From: Duganella sp. Root1480D1
GTDB lineage: Bacteria; Pseudomonadota; Gammaproteobacteria; Burkholderiales; Burkholderiaceae_D
Direction of reading: 5' to 3'
DNA: 64,000 bases
NCBI RefSeq assembly: GCF_001427305.1
Contig: NZ_LMFZ01000048.1
Span: 249,355 to 313,354 of the forward strand
This document shows, piece by piece, positions 52,937 to 61,657 of this stretch. The stretch's first letter is position 1, and each line of letters opens with the position of its first letter. Made by a program: the position numbers and the translations under genes. The notes under the pieces are model-generated. The model saw nothing but the letters and a program-made list of their open reading frames with translations. It was not told where the DNA came from and did no database searches.

Positions 52937-54170
52937 GGGCGCCTCGAAAAACCTCCCCGTTGATGGCATGATGTTGACTCCTTCGATCTGAACCGAATTT
53001 GATGATCAAAATCAGCCTGTTTGCCGATCAAGAGCGAGAAGCGAAGCTGAACAAGCTTGGCGATGCGCTGCAGGTGCTGGAACAGCATGTGGACTTCCAG
53101 GCACTGGCCGCCGAAGTGGACCGTGCAGCACCACGTCCAGGCCGCGAGCGCGGCGGTCGCCCACCGTTCCCGACCGAGTTGATGGTGCGGGTGCTGCTGA
53201 TCCAGCAATTGTTCAACCTCTCCGACGAGCAGATGGAATTCCAGCTGCTTGACCGCCTGAGCTACCAGCGCTTTGTCGGCTTGCGCAGCAGCAGCCAGAT
53301 TTCGGACCGGACCACGATTTGGACTTTTAAAGAACGTCTGATCGCGGCTGGTGCCAGCGAGAGCATCTTCGAGGCAGTCAATCGCCAATTGGCCAAGCAC
53401 GGTTTTATCGCGCGCGGCGGGCAGATGATCGACGCCAGCTTTGTGCAAGTACCCAAGCAATCAATGGATAAAGAGGAAAGGGGCATCGTGGCACAAGACG
53501 CGATGCCTGCCGACTGGACGCCGGCCAAGCGCCGTCAGAAGGACACCGATGCGCGCTGGACCAAGAAGCATGGCAAGTCCTACTTTGGCTATAAGCTCTC
53601 GGCCAACGCCGACAAGCGCTACAAGTTGATCCGCAAAATCAAGATCAGCACTGCCAGCGAACACGACACCCTGCATTTTGATGATGTACTCGATCCGACC
53701 AACACCAGCCGCGATGTCTACGCCGACAAAGGCTATGTCGATGGCGGGCGCGAAGCCCGTCTACGCAGCCAGGGTTGGCGCGTGCATATCCAGCGCAAAG
53801 GGCACAAGGGCAAGCCGCTGTCGGAAGCGCAAGAACGACGCAACCGGCGGATCGCTTCGCCGCGCGCCCGCGTCGAACATGTATTTGCCGGTCTGGCGCA
53901 GATGGGCGGCAAAGTGATGCGTTCGATCGGCCTGGCACGCGCCACGCTGCATCTGAACTGGAAGGCCGCCGTCTATAACTTGCAGCGTCTTTCCTACCTG
54001 AAGGAGGCTCGCATCGAGGCGTTCTAACGCCCGAAGTCCGTCCGCGTTGTCGAAAACGGCACCGGCGGACGTGAAAAACTCCGAAAGGGGCGCTGCCGAC
54101 GACGCCCCGGCGCTCTATGCCGACTTTTTCTTTACCGGCGCCGAAAATTCCGCAGTTATTCGAGGTGCCC
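52937..54170 (+). mobile_element. Complete IS5-family insertion sequence, 1234 bp
   Basis: The left end GGGCGCCTCGAAAAAC and the complement of the right end GGGCACCTCGAATAAC match at 14 of 16 bases. The element is flanked by ACTA on both sides, the 4-bp duplication expected for IS5. It holds a single intact transposase gene. Insertion was 84 bases past the SIR2 stop, so that gene was not broken. Confidence 0.92.
53002..54027 (+). CDS. IS5-family transposase
   Basis: A 341-residue DDE transposase. The N-terminal domain has FPTELMVRVLLIQQLFNLSD. The DDE residues lie in QMIDASFVQVP (Asp), DVYADKGYVDG (Asp) and RARVEHVFAGL (Glu). The last region has the typical ATLHLNWKAAVYNLQRL. The ATG at 53002 (MIKISLFADQ) is preferred to the upstream TTG. 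The gene looks intact, so the element may be active. Confidence 0.94.
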   Translation: MIKISLFADQEREAKLNKLGDALQVLEQHVDFQALAAEVDRAAPRPGRERGGRPPFPTELMVRVLLIQQLFNLSDEQMEFQLLDRLSYQRFVGLRSSSQISDRTTIWTFKERLIAAGASESIFEAVNRQLAKHGFIARGGQMIDASFVQVPKQSMDKEERGIVAQDAMPADWTPAKRRQKDTDARWTKKHGKSYFGYKLSANADKRYKLIRKIKISTASEHDTLHFDDVLDPTNTSRDVYADKGYVDGGREARLRSQGWRVHIQRKGHKGKPLSEAQERRNRRIASPRARVEHVFAGLAQMGGKVMRSIGLARATLHLNWKAAVYNLQRLSYLKEARIEAF

Positions 54171-54174
54171 ACTA
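54171..54174. repeat. Target-site duplication, right copy (ACTA)
   Basis: ACTA immediately after the right end of the IS5-family element, equal to the copy at 52933-52936. Confidence 0.85.
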
Positions 54175-54194
54175 GTTATCTGCACTAACTCAGT

Positions 54195-54250
54195 CTTGAC
54201 CAGACACGATGCGTCAGGTGTGTTGGGGTTCCGATTCAGTTGTCCGCCGC
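54195..54250 (+). repeat. Copy 2 of the degenerate direct repeat (mrr 3' end)
   Basis: TTGACCAGACACGATGCG, CCGATTCAGT and TGTCCGCCG appear in the same order as in copy 1 at 51128-51187 (14 of 17 in the first block). The rest of the gap 54175-54414 shows no gene. Confidence 0.5.
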
Positions 54251-54414
54251 ATGCGGATGTTGATGCTCAATGTGACAATGCGTGAGTTTTCCGTGTGGAA
54301 AATTTGCTATTGTTGACTGCAACATGCGTCGAAGCGACGAAAGCGCTTTCACTTATCAGTACTATCTGCTGCAGTACGCTGCATCCCGTGAAGACAACTT
54401 AAAGGGAGAACATA

Positions 54415-55380
54415 ATGAAACTGCAGGCGTACCGGCTGCAGAACTATCGTCGCCTGCGAGACGTTGTCATTGAACTCGATGACGAAATTTCCATCTTCGT
54501 CGGTGCCAATAATAGCGGGAAGACCTCTGCCGTCCAGGGGCTGTACTCAATGCTTCGGGGTGATGCGAAAAAGTTCGAGCTCTTCGACTTCAGCGCGGCC
54601 CTGTGGGGCGAAATTGACGCCGTCGGCAACACGGCTGAAGAGGAAGATGAATCGCACAAGAGGTTGCCGTCCATTCTCTTGGATCTCTGGTTCCGCGTTG
54701 GTGAAGATGACCTCGTCACCGCGATGCAGCTTCTTCCGAGCACCGAATGGGATGGCAAGTGTGTCGGGATCCGTGTGGCATTCGAGCCGCGCGATGCCTC
54801 CGAGCTCGTCCGACGATTCCGTGAATTGCATGAGAAGGCCAACAACGCGGCAATCGCCCTAGCCGAAAAGCGCAAAGCAGCCAGTGAACCTGCCGCCGAG
54901 GCGGGTGCGGGGGATGAGGTTGAGGCGAGTGTCGAGGCCAGCGATTACAAGCCTTGGCCAGAAAGCCTGACGAAGTACCTCGCCAAGGAACTGAGCAAGG
55001 AATACACTTTCCGCTACTATGTACTTGATGAGCGTGCCTTTATCGGCTACCGGGCAAAAGAGGCCGACTACGAGCCGCTACCACTAGGCAAGGAGCCCGG
55101 CGGTGCGGCAATTCTCAAGTCGCTGGTGAAAGTGGACTTCCTGCGCGCGCAGCGGCACCTTGATGACCCCGACGCCGGCGGTTCCGACCGCGCCGAGAGC
55201 CTCTCGCGGCGCCTCAGCCGTTTCTATCACCGCAACCTTGAGAAGCGTGGCGACGACCATGCCGCTCTCGAAGCGCTCGATACCTCGGAGAAAGAACTGA
55301 ATTTCCACTTGGTCGCCACACCGATGGCGTCCAGCCGCGTTTTCACACGGCCTGGCCCCAACGCCGAAGTTCGGCATTAG
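54415..55380 (+). pseudogene. Truncated OLD/AAA-type ATPase (N-terminal half)
   Basis: A 321-codon fragment of an overcoming-lysogenisation-defect type ATPase. It opens MKLQAYRLQNYRRLRD, with Walker A GANNSGKT (residues 30-37), an insert rich in Ala/Glu, and FLRAQRHLDD. Full OLD or GajA proteins are about 550-650 residues, with ABC signature, Walker B and a TOPRIM nuclease; none of these is present. After KELNFHL the frame enters unrelated sequence (VATPMASSRVF) and stops. GGGAG precedes the ATG. It is probably a remnant of an anti-phage nuclease. Confidence 0.78.
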
Positions 55381-55849
55381 AGCTTCGAAAGCGTATACCG
55401 AGCCCTTACGCCGGACTTTCGCGTTACCGAAACAATATTTCCGTCAATTACTGGGTCGCGAAGCTCTTCAACAATTTCGGCGTCCGGAAATACTGAAAGT
55501 TAATCTGCCCCACTTCGCGAGCGAAAGCACAGTGAACGCGCCGGCGATTGCATAAAGCACGAATCGCGCGATCCTGATGTGACCCGAGGTCTTCGCGCCT
55601 TGGCGATCAGAACGGAGCACATGAACCGACATAAACATCGCGAAAATCCATGCCACACCAGCACAAATCCATAGTTCCATCACTTTCCTAACCTCTCGTC
55701 TAATTCATCTAGTACTTGGAGAGCTTCCTCGCCATTCAACGTCTGTTGCCGCCGACCGAAAATTGACCCACTTTGAGGGCTGATGCCGACTGAAAATTGA
55801 CCTAGGTGTTCTACTACTCCCGCCTAATTCTTGGGCAGGAGATAACAAG
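55381..55849. other. Low-content gap between OLD fragment and IS21 fragment
   Basis: 469 bases. I see the small reverse-strand ORF listed separately and the left end of an IS21 element from about 55744. No continuation of the OLD protein was found in any frame. Confidence 0.5.
55468..55680 (-). CDS. Small two-TM membrane protein, hypothetical
   Basis: A 70-residue frame, MELWICAGVAWIFAMFMS onwards, with two hydrophobic helices (about 3-21 and 42-60) separated by a charged loop (RSDRQGAKTSGHIR). An AGG lies 9 bases before the ATG; a GTG just upstream is also possible. A real membrane protein would look like this, but its length and position in a decayed region leave doubt. No family is recognised. 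Confidence 0.4.
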   Translation of the reverse strand: MELWICAGVAWIFAMFMSVHVLRSDRQGAKTSGHIRIARFVLYAIAGAFTVLSLAKWGRLTFSISGRRNC

Positions 55850-56773
55850 GTGATCACCATGGAAATGTTAGCTAAAGTTCGACGGATGTACCTGCGCGAC
55901 AAGCTGTCGCTGCATGAGATCGCGAAGCGTACGGGCCTGTCCCGCAACACGCTGCGCAAGTGGCTACGCAAGCCGGAAGACGCGCCACCGCCGCGCTATC
56001 GGCGAGAATCGGCACCCACCAAGCTGAGCGAGTTCCACGCCACGCTGGAGCAGGCGCTCAAGGCTGACGCCCACCGCAACAAGCAGAACCGGCGTACCGG
56101 CAAAGCGCTGTTCGCCCAACTCAGGGCCCAAGGCTACGCCGGCAGCTACAGCCGGGTTACCGACTTCATCCGGGAATGGCGTGGTCGCGAAGGCAAGGCG
56201 GCCGAGGCTTTCGTCCCGCTCAGCTTCGAGCTGGGCGAAGCGTTCCAGTTCGACTGGAGCGAGGAAGGCATGGTGGTCGGCGGCATCTACCGGCGTCTGC
56301 AGGTGTCGCACATGAAGCTGTGCGCCAGCCGCGCCTTCTGGCTGGTGGCCTATCCCAGTCAGGGACACGAGATGCTCTTCGACGCCCACACTCGCTCGTT
56401 CGCGGCGCTGGGCGGCGTGGCCCGGCGCGGCATCTACGACAATATGAAAACGGCGGTGGACAAGGTCCAGAAAGGCAAGAGCCGGGTGGTCAACTCGCGC
56501 TTCACCGTCATGTCCGCGCACTACCTGTTCGAGCCCGATTTCTGCAACGTGGCCTCTGGCTGGGAAAAGGGCGTGGTGGAGAAGAACGTGCAGGATAGCC
56601 GGCGCCGGATTTGGGTCGAAGCCCAGGATCGCCAGTTCGGTTCTCTCGCTGAATTGAACACTTGGCTCGGCGAGCGCTGCCGGGCGCTGTGGGACGAACT
56701 GCAGCACCCGGAGTACGAGGCGCTGAGCGAGATTCTTCGTAATGGCCATGCTGGTATGTTTGTACAGCTTTGA
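55744..56773 (+). mobile_element. Truncated IS21-family element (left end)
   Basis: The left end carries two copies of GCCGAC(C/T)GAAAATTGACC (55751-55768 and 55785-55802), the multiple terminal repeats typical of IS21. The istA reading frame is cut after about 300 residues, and istB and the right end are missing. The right boundary is approximate, set where the family similarity ends. Confidence 0.75.
55850..56773 (+). pseudogene. istA: IstA transposase, 3'-truncated
   Basis: A 307-codon frame against about 500 in full IstA. An N-terminal HTH (LHEIAKRTGLSRNTLRKWLR) is followed by the catalytic core with Asp in AFQFDWSEEG, Asp in GIYDNMKTAVD and Glu in GVVEKNVQDSRRR. The zinc/C-terminal part is lost and replaced by NGHAGMFVQL. 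GTG at 55850 or ATG at 55859 may start it. No IstB ATPase follows, so it cannot transpose. Confidence 0.85.
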
Positions 56774-56805
56774 GAGCAGGTCTTCACTTGTGCCTTTCGG
56801 GCGGC

Positions 56806-58251
56806 TTACTGGCCAGGCGGGACGAAAGTGACGATAACGCGTCGGTAGCGCGTCAGAGCCGGACTCCCCTTGTCGATAACCTTCACGATGAAGTGGGCGG
56901 TCTTGGGCCGGGTTGCCACAGGCGCCTGCCCCCAAACGGTGTGATGATTTTCCGCGAACCCCAGCTTGATCTGGTCCTTGCAGCTGCCGGCTTCGGGATA
57001 CTGGAACCACAGGTAGCTCAAGCTGTCTCCGTCGGGGTCGGAGCTGCCGGCGGCGCTCAGCATGAAGCTTTCGCCGGATTTGACGGTGAGCCGCTCCTCG
57101 TGGCCAAGCTTGACGATTGGCGGATGATTCGCTGCCTTGTATGGCTTGGTGGTCCAATCCATTCTTGCGGCGAAATCGTTCTGGAAGTCTTTGCGCCAGC
57201 GCCATACGGTGGTTCTGTACCCGGTGGAGGCCTTGTCGTGGGCGTGTACGTTGCGGCCATAGTCGTTGTAGACCATCGGTCGGTAACTATCGATGGCGTT
57301 GGACCAGATGGCACGCGGCTCTTGCAATACGGGTACGTCGCCGGTGAAGCCTTTCGGGTCGGTATTCTCCAACGCTGGCGTGTACAACTCGTAGCGCCCA
57401 CCCCAGCCGCCCCAGTCCGGATGCTCGGGGGCGTTCAAACCGTTTGGTATCAAGGACAGGAAGGATGGCGTATCGCCCTCCATGCCAAAAGCAACATCCG
57501 GATATATCGCACCCAGTGGTCCATGCCCCTGTTGAATATTGGCGGCGAGCCAATTGTTGCTTACCTCCGTGCTGTCGAAGCCCGGTTCTGTCGCGTGGAT
57601 GCCAGTCCAAGTGCCATTGCCGTACCCGCCGGGGCTAACGATGTAGAACAGATCGGGAAACCGGGTGCGCATCCAGATGCCGGAATCGTCCTGGTCGGAG
57701 ATCGTATAGACACGCAACTTGTTCACCAGGCGAGCGGCCTGTTCCGGCGTCCTGTCGTGGCCAATCCGATACAACGCTTGAGCAAGCGTATTGGCACCGC
57801 CCCACACCGTAACCCATAGCGGCCGCGTATCGTTTTTTTCCAGGGCCTTGATGATGGCGTCCGATCCCGGCGAGTCCTTGTCGTCGCCGACACCTTGCAT
57901 GCCGTAGTGCTGCGAGCCGGAGCGCACCACCGCTTTGAGCGCCTCCGCTTTCGGAAAGCCCGGTTCGTGCTTCAACAGATTGGCTTGTACCCGCCCGTAA
58001 GCATCGATGATCGCACGCATGGACTCGGGTGCGATATGCGACTTCTGGTGCGTGGAGGTCGTGGCGATGATGCCTTCGATATCGATCTGGTTGGCGTATA
58101 GCAGCAAGCGCACGAGCGACTGGCTGTCATCGGGATCCGCCTCGATATCGCTGAGGACAATCAGACGTTGTTTTGCTTCGGCGAGGCAAACGGCTGGCGC
58201 ACAGAGCAGAAACGCCGCCAACATGGCAGTGATTGGAAGTAGTCGCATCAT
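56806..58251 (-). CDS. Secreted nucleoside-hydrolase-like DUF1593 protein
   Basis: A 481-residue exported protein. The signal peptide (MMRLLPITAMLAAFLLCAPA) precedes a DUF1593 domain of the nucleoside-hydrolase fold, with VLSDIEADPDDSQSLVRLLL where the Asp cluster would bind calcium. WVTVWGGANTLAQAL follows. The C-terminal about 100 residues (from NHPPIVKL, with SDPDGDSLSYLW) are an Ig/cadherin-like module, as in the Sde182-type cellulose-associated proteins. Substrate unknown, probably a plant or fungal glycoside. Divergent from the AraC gene. Confidence 0.85.
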   Translation of the reverse strand: MMRLLPITAMLAAFLLCAPAVCLAEAKQRLIVLSDIEADPDDSQSLVRLLLYANQIDIEGIIATTSTHQKSHIAPESMRAIIDAYGRVQANLLKHEPGFPKAEALKAVVRSGSQHYGMQGVGDDKDSPGSDAIIKALEKNDTRPLWVTVWGGANTLAQALYRIGHDRTPEQAARLVNKLRVYTISDQDDSGIWMRTRFPDLFYIVSPGGYGNGTWTGIHATEPGFDSTEVSNNWLAANIQQGHGPLGAIYPDVAFGMEGDTPSFLSLIPNGLNAPEHPDWGGWGGRYELYTPALENTDPKGFTGDVPVLQEPRAIWSNAIDSYRPMVYNDYGRNVHAHDKASTGYRTTVWRWRKDFQNDFAARMDWTTKPYKAANHPPIVKLGHEERLTVKSGESFMLSAAGSSDPDGDSLSYLWFQYPEAGSCKDQIKLGFAENHHTVWGQAPVATRPKTAHFIVKVIDKGSPALTRYRRVIVTFVPPGQ

Positions 58252-58498
58252 GTCTCGAGTCAGTGGGGCGAGCCCGCAAGCAAGGATTGTGATTCATCAG
58301 GAGGGACAAGACAATTATGAAAATCACCGATGGCAGCAATGATTTACTCTCGCCAATCGAGCCATTGGACATCCGTCTGCGGCACGCAACAGCATCGCGG
58401 TGACAGACGGCACGACATGTTGTACATTGCGAGACCTGACGACTACCGCCGCACGTGTCTTGCGGCTTCGCTGCTGTCCGACATCAAATTTGATCTAT

Positions 58499-59659
58499 AT
58501 GCACGCGTTATATTCAAAGGCACTGTTTCGGCTGGTCCTGCTTCTCGGCGTGAGCATTCTGATCGGGTATCTGTGCGTCAGCCGCAGCTATCACAGCGTC
58601 GCGTTGTTTGAGCAAGAAGACTTTTCCTGGGAGTTACGCACGCACAGCACCAACGACGCGACAACCAACCTTCACGCGAGGGTCGATGCGGCGCGCCTGA
58701 TCATGGAATTCGTTCTATCAGGCAGCAATCCCCACCCTTATGTTTCGAGCGGCCTGTTCTTCACGGACCGCAACGGCAGGCCGGCGTTGTTCGACTGGTC
58801 CAGGTTCGGCAAGATCAGTTTCGAGGCGCGCTGCTTCCCCGCCGGGACCATACGGGTCGGCTTGGCCACGTTCGATGACAAGCTGTCCAAGCCGGGCGAT
58901 TTGATGACGTACCGTTCGCCACTGGCATACGTCAACTGCAATCAGGACGGGGCCCGCGTCGAACTCGATCTGGCGCATTTGGCCATTCCAGAATGGTGGG
59001 TCGACATGAACAAACTCAATCCGTCCGACCTGGGCTACTCGTTGGATAAGGTAGCGCAGATCGAAGTCGGCACCAGCAATGCCAGCCGTGTCGGCACCCC
59101 GTCGCGTATCGAAATCGCGGGTATTGAAATGCACGACCGGAAGTACGGCTACTTATATTTCCTTGCCGCGTTCCTGGTACTGAGCTGGGCTGCTTTCGGG
59201 TTTTGGTTCATCAGGCAGTACGCGCTGGCCTTGACCAACGACCTGCAGGGGCGGATGCAGAAAGATCTGCCGTTGGTGGCGTACCAGCAGCTGGCGCTGG
59301 AGCCGCACAGGGAAAAGGGAAAGTCGGCCATCTTGAAATTGCTGGCGACACGTTATGCGGATTCAGAACTCGATCTGGAAACCGTGGTGTCGGAAACCGG
59401 CGTCAACCGTAATAAGGTCAACGACATCTTGAAGGCGGAAATGGGCTACACCTTTATTGGGTACCTGAACAAGCTCAGATTGACCGAAGCATCGCGCCTA
59501 CTGGTGGAAAACACCAGCGCCAGCATTGCGGAAATCGCCTATTCGGTCGGGTACAAGAATTCCTCGTATTTCAATAAGCTCTTCAAGGAGGAATACCAAT
59601 GCACGCCCAAGGCATTCCGGGATGCGTGCAAGAAGGAGGCGCGGGAACCCGCGCTATAA
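58499..59659 (+). CDS. Membrane-embedded AraC-family regulator
   Basis: A 386-residue one-component regulator. TM1 (about 8-27) and TM2 (about 220-240) enclose a periplasmic domain of about 190 residues, probably a beta-sandwich ligand sensor (FSWELRTHST, ISFEARCFPAGTIRVG). The cytoplasmic C-terminus is a complete AraC double HTH (LETVVSETGVNRNKVNDIL and IAEIAYSVGYKNSSYFNKLFK). The start at 58499 (MHALYSKALFRLVLL) is chosen because the membrane helix follows directly; an upstream in-frame ATG adds Cys-rich unlikely sequence. It probably senses a periplasmic sugar and controls the nearby receptor genes. Confidence 0.83.
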   Translation: MHALYSKALFRLVLLLGVSILIGYLCVSRSYHSVALFEQEDFSWELRTHSTNDATTNLHARVDAARLIMEFVLSGSNPHPYVSSGLFFTDRNGRPALFDWSRFGKISFEARCFPAGTIRVGLATFDDKLSKPGDLMTYRSPLAYVNCNQDGARVELDLAHLAIPEWWVDMNKLNPSDLGYSLDKVAQIEVGTSNASRVGTPSRIEIAGIEMHDRKYGYLYFLAAFLVLSWAAFGFWFIRQYALALTNDLQGRMQKDLPLVAYQQLALEPHREKGKSAILKLLATRYADSELDLETVVSETGVNRNKVNDILKAEMGYTFIGYLNKLRLTEASRLLVENTSASIAEIAYSVGYKNSSYFNKLFKEEYQCTPKAFRDACKKEAREPAL

Positions 59660-60309
59660 GCCTTTATTCCGCCGGCTGCGTTGAGCGCAGCCGCGTTCAC
59701 GGATGTCCCCGCCAGCGCCTGCGTTCGCATAGCGCCACAATGCTTCCATTCCCTCCGCGTGCGCTGCCAGGCTTCGCGCAGCACTTCGCGTGCGACGCCC
59801 GACTTCTCCCGAAATTTAAGGTAAATCGGTGTGCGTGCTGCTCCCGCGCGCCGGGCCGGAATAGCGCGAATGGTGAAGATAGTACAAAGGTGCAGATAGT
59901 CGCATAGATGCTGCACTTCCTTGCATCCGTCGTGCGGCGACGGCGTTGCGGCCGCGGCGCCCCAGGTGGTTGGGCCGATCGAACGGGCGACCGTTAAGAG
60001 ATCAATAGCAAAATCTGCACGAGTACCGATACTCGCCGTGCAGCTATTTTTATTCGCGGCCGTTATGCCAGGCCGCGCCCCATTTCAGCAGGTATTTTTG
60101 CCGCAATTTTCGGGATACACTCCGCCGACTTGCTGGACAGGCAGGACCTCAATCCGGCCAAGCCGGCGCCGTTCGCAGCGAAAGCGGTCGAGGGCTAATG
60201 CACACCTCACGGCCGTCTTACGCCCCACGTTTTCGGCCGCGGTGCCGGTGACAAGCAAGCCCTAGCAAACGCAACAGAGCAGACGCATAAAATCCTTAGG
60301 AGACACCAA
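59660..60309. other. 650-base gap before the lipoprotein gene
   Basis: An 8-base hairpin (CGGCTGCG-TTGAG-CGCAGCCG) at 59673-59693 may end the AraC transcript, though without a T-run. No convincing gene was seen in the rest. Several short frames on both strands are Arg/Ala-rich and look like random G+C-rich reading. The lipoprotein promoter should lie in the last 150 bases. Confidence 0.4.
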
Positions 60310-61581
60310 ATGAGATTCCAGTATACGGCTATCGGGTTGGGCTGCGCCACGCTGCTGGCCGCCTGCGGTGGCGGTGGCGGTGGCAGTGGCGGCGAAGGCG
60401 GGATGGCGCAATCGGTTTCCTTCCCGTTCCCGGGCGGGGAGACGGTAGCGGTTCCCCCGACCGTCGCGACGATCACGCTGAAGGCCACTGCCAGTTCGGG
60501 CGGGCCTATCACCTACGTGTCGAACACACCGGGCACCTGCACCGTCAGCGGCGACACGCTGTCGCTGTTGAAAGCAGGCGAGTGTTCGGTGAACGCCAAC
60601 CAGGTCGGCGGCAACGGCTACGCCCCGGCCACGCAGCGCCAACTCTTCGTCATCCCCAAGCGGCCGGCAGCAATCTTCTTCCGTAACCCGGGGGCGCAGC
60701 CGCTGGACTCGCAGCCGTTGCAACTGGTGGCTGAGTCGAGCGTGGCCGGTTTCGTCCCCGTCTTTACCACCAGCACGCCGACGGTGTGCTCGGTCAGTGG
60801 AACCACGCTGCAAAAGCTCGCCGATGGGCTGTGCACCGTCACCGCCGCTATTGACGGCGGCGATATCTACGAGTCGGTGAAGGTAGTCAAGACCATGCCG
60901 ATCGGTAGCGCGCTTTCGCCTGAAATCAAGTTCTTGAGCGGCTACAAGAACACAACCACCACCAGCGAGGATGGGAAAGGCGACCCGCGTGGCGGCAGCA
61001 GCGAGACCGGTTGGTGGTGTAACGGCTGGTGCGATGTAAGCGTTTCGGCAGACGGCAGCAGCATCAGCAATACCTACACCTATAAGAACGAGCCCTATAC
61101 CGACGGACGCTGGTGGAGGGTTTGGTCGGAAATAGACCTGTACGCGCCCCACGTGACGAATTTGTTGGAGACCAAGGACACGCCGGACGGCGTGCGGATC
61201 GATGCCCAGGCGGCGCTGAAGTTCAACTTCTCGCAGAACCAGGAATGGTTCGCCACGGGCGATAACCAGGTCGAAGTCGACTTGATCCTCGGCCACTTCA
61301 ACCGCAAAGCGAACAACGACAAATGCAACGTGCATTTGCGGGCGACTTTCAAGCCAAGCTCACCGGCCCCGGCGAACTACAGCCTCAAGCTCCGGGACTT
61401 CACGGTCGCGGATTCGTGCGAGTTGACGGATCTGAACCCCTGGTTCGAGCTGCAGGATTATCCGATCGTCGCGATCAGGTTCGCCTCGCCGGTCGGCAAC
61501 TTCAAAGTCCCGAGTCCGACCGCCCCCGCTCCGAATTACCCGACCACGATCACGCTGTCCGGGCCGATCACCTTCCAGTGA
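60310..61581 (+). CDS. Lipoprotein with Ig-like repeats
   Basis: A 423-residue lipoprotein: signal peptide with lipobox LAAC, followed by a run of glycines (a flexible tether). Residues about 45-200 form two beta-sandwich Ig-like repeats, each with a cysteine pair (GTCTVSGDTLSLLKAGECSV, then TVCSVSGTTLQKLADGLCTV). The C-terminal about 220 residues are Trp- and Tyr-rich (ETGWWCNGWCDVSVS), possibly a carbohydrate-binding region. AGGAG is 8-12 bases before the ATG. It is probably the surface partner of the downstream TonB receptor. No family is recognised for the C-terminus. Confidence 0.8.
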   Translation: MRFQYTAIGLGCATLLAACGGGGGGSGGEGGMAQSVSFPFPGGETVAVPPTVATITLKATASSGGPITYVSNTPGTCTVSGDTLSLLKAGECSVNANQVGGNGYAPATQRQLFVIPKRPAAIFFRNPGAQPLDSQPLQLVAESSVAGFVPVFTTSTPTVCSVSGTTLQKLADGLCTVTAAIDGGDIYESVKVVKTMPIGSALSPEIKFLSGYKNTTTTSEDGKGDPRGGSSETGWWCNGWCDVSVSADGSSISNTYTYKNEPYTDGRWWRVWSEIDLYAPHVTNLLETKDTPDGVRIDAQAALKFNFSQNQEWFATGDNQVEVDLILGHFNRKANNDKCNVHLRATFKPSSPAPANYSLKLRDFTVADSCELTDLNPWFELQDYPIVAIRFASPVGNFKVPSPTAPAPNYPTTITLSGPITFQ

Positions 61582-61657
61582 GGGCGCGACCGTTTGCTGG
61601 CCTGGTGCGGCGCGGCGGGCAGCCAAAGAAAAACATGATTTCAAGAGGATGGAGACA

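Noticed and set aside
50603..58000. Second attachment-site copy of the tRNA 3' end
   Set aside because: I looked for TTCGAAACTTG and ACTTCCCACCA downstream and did not find a match, so att sites are not annotated.
59539..59916. A 125-codon minus-strand frame after the AraC gene
   Set aside because: Begins outside and runs into the AraC coding tail; no Shine-Dalgarno and no recognised domain, so left out.
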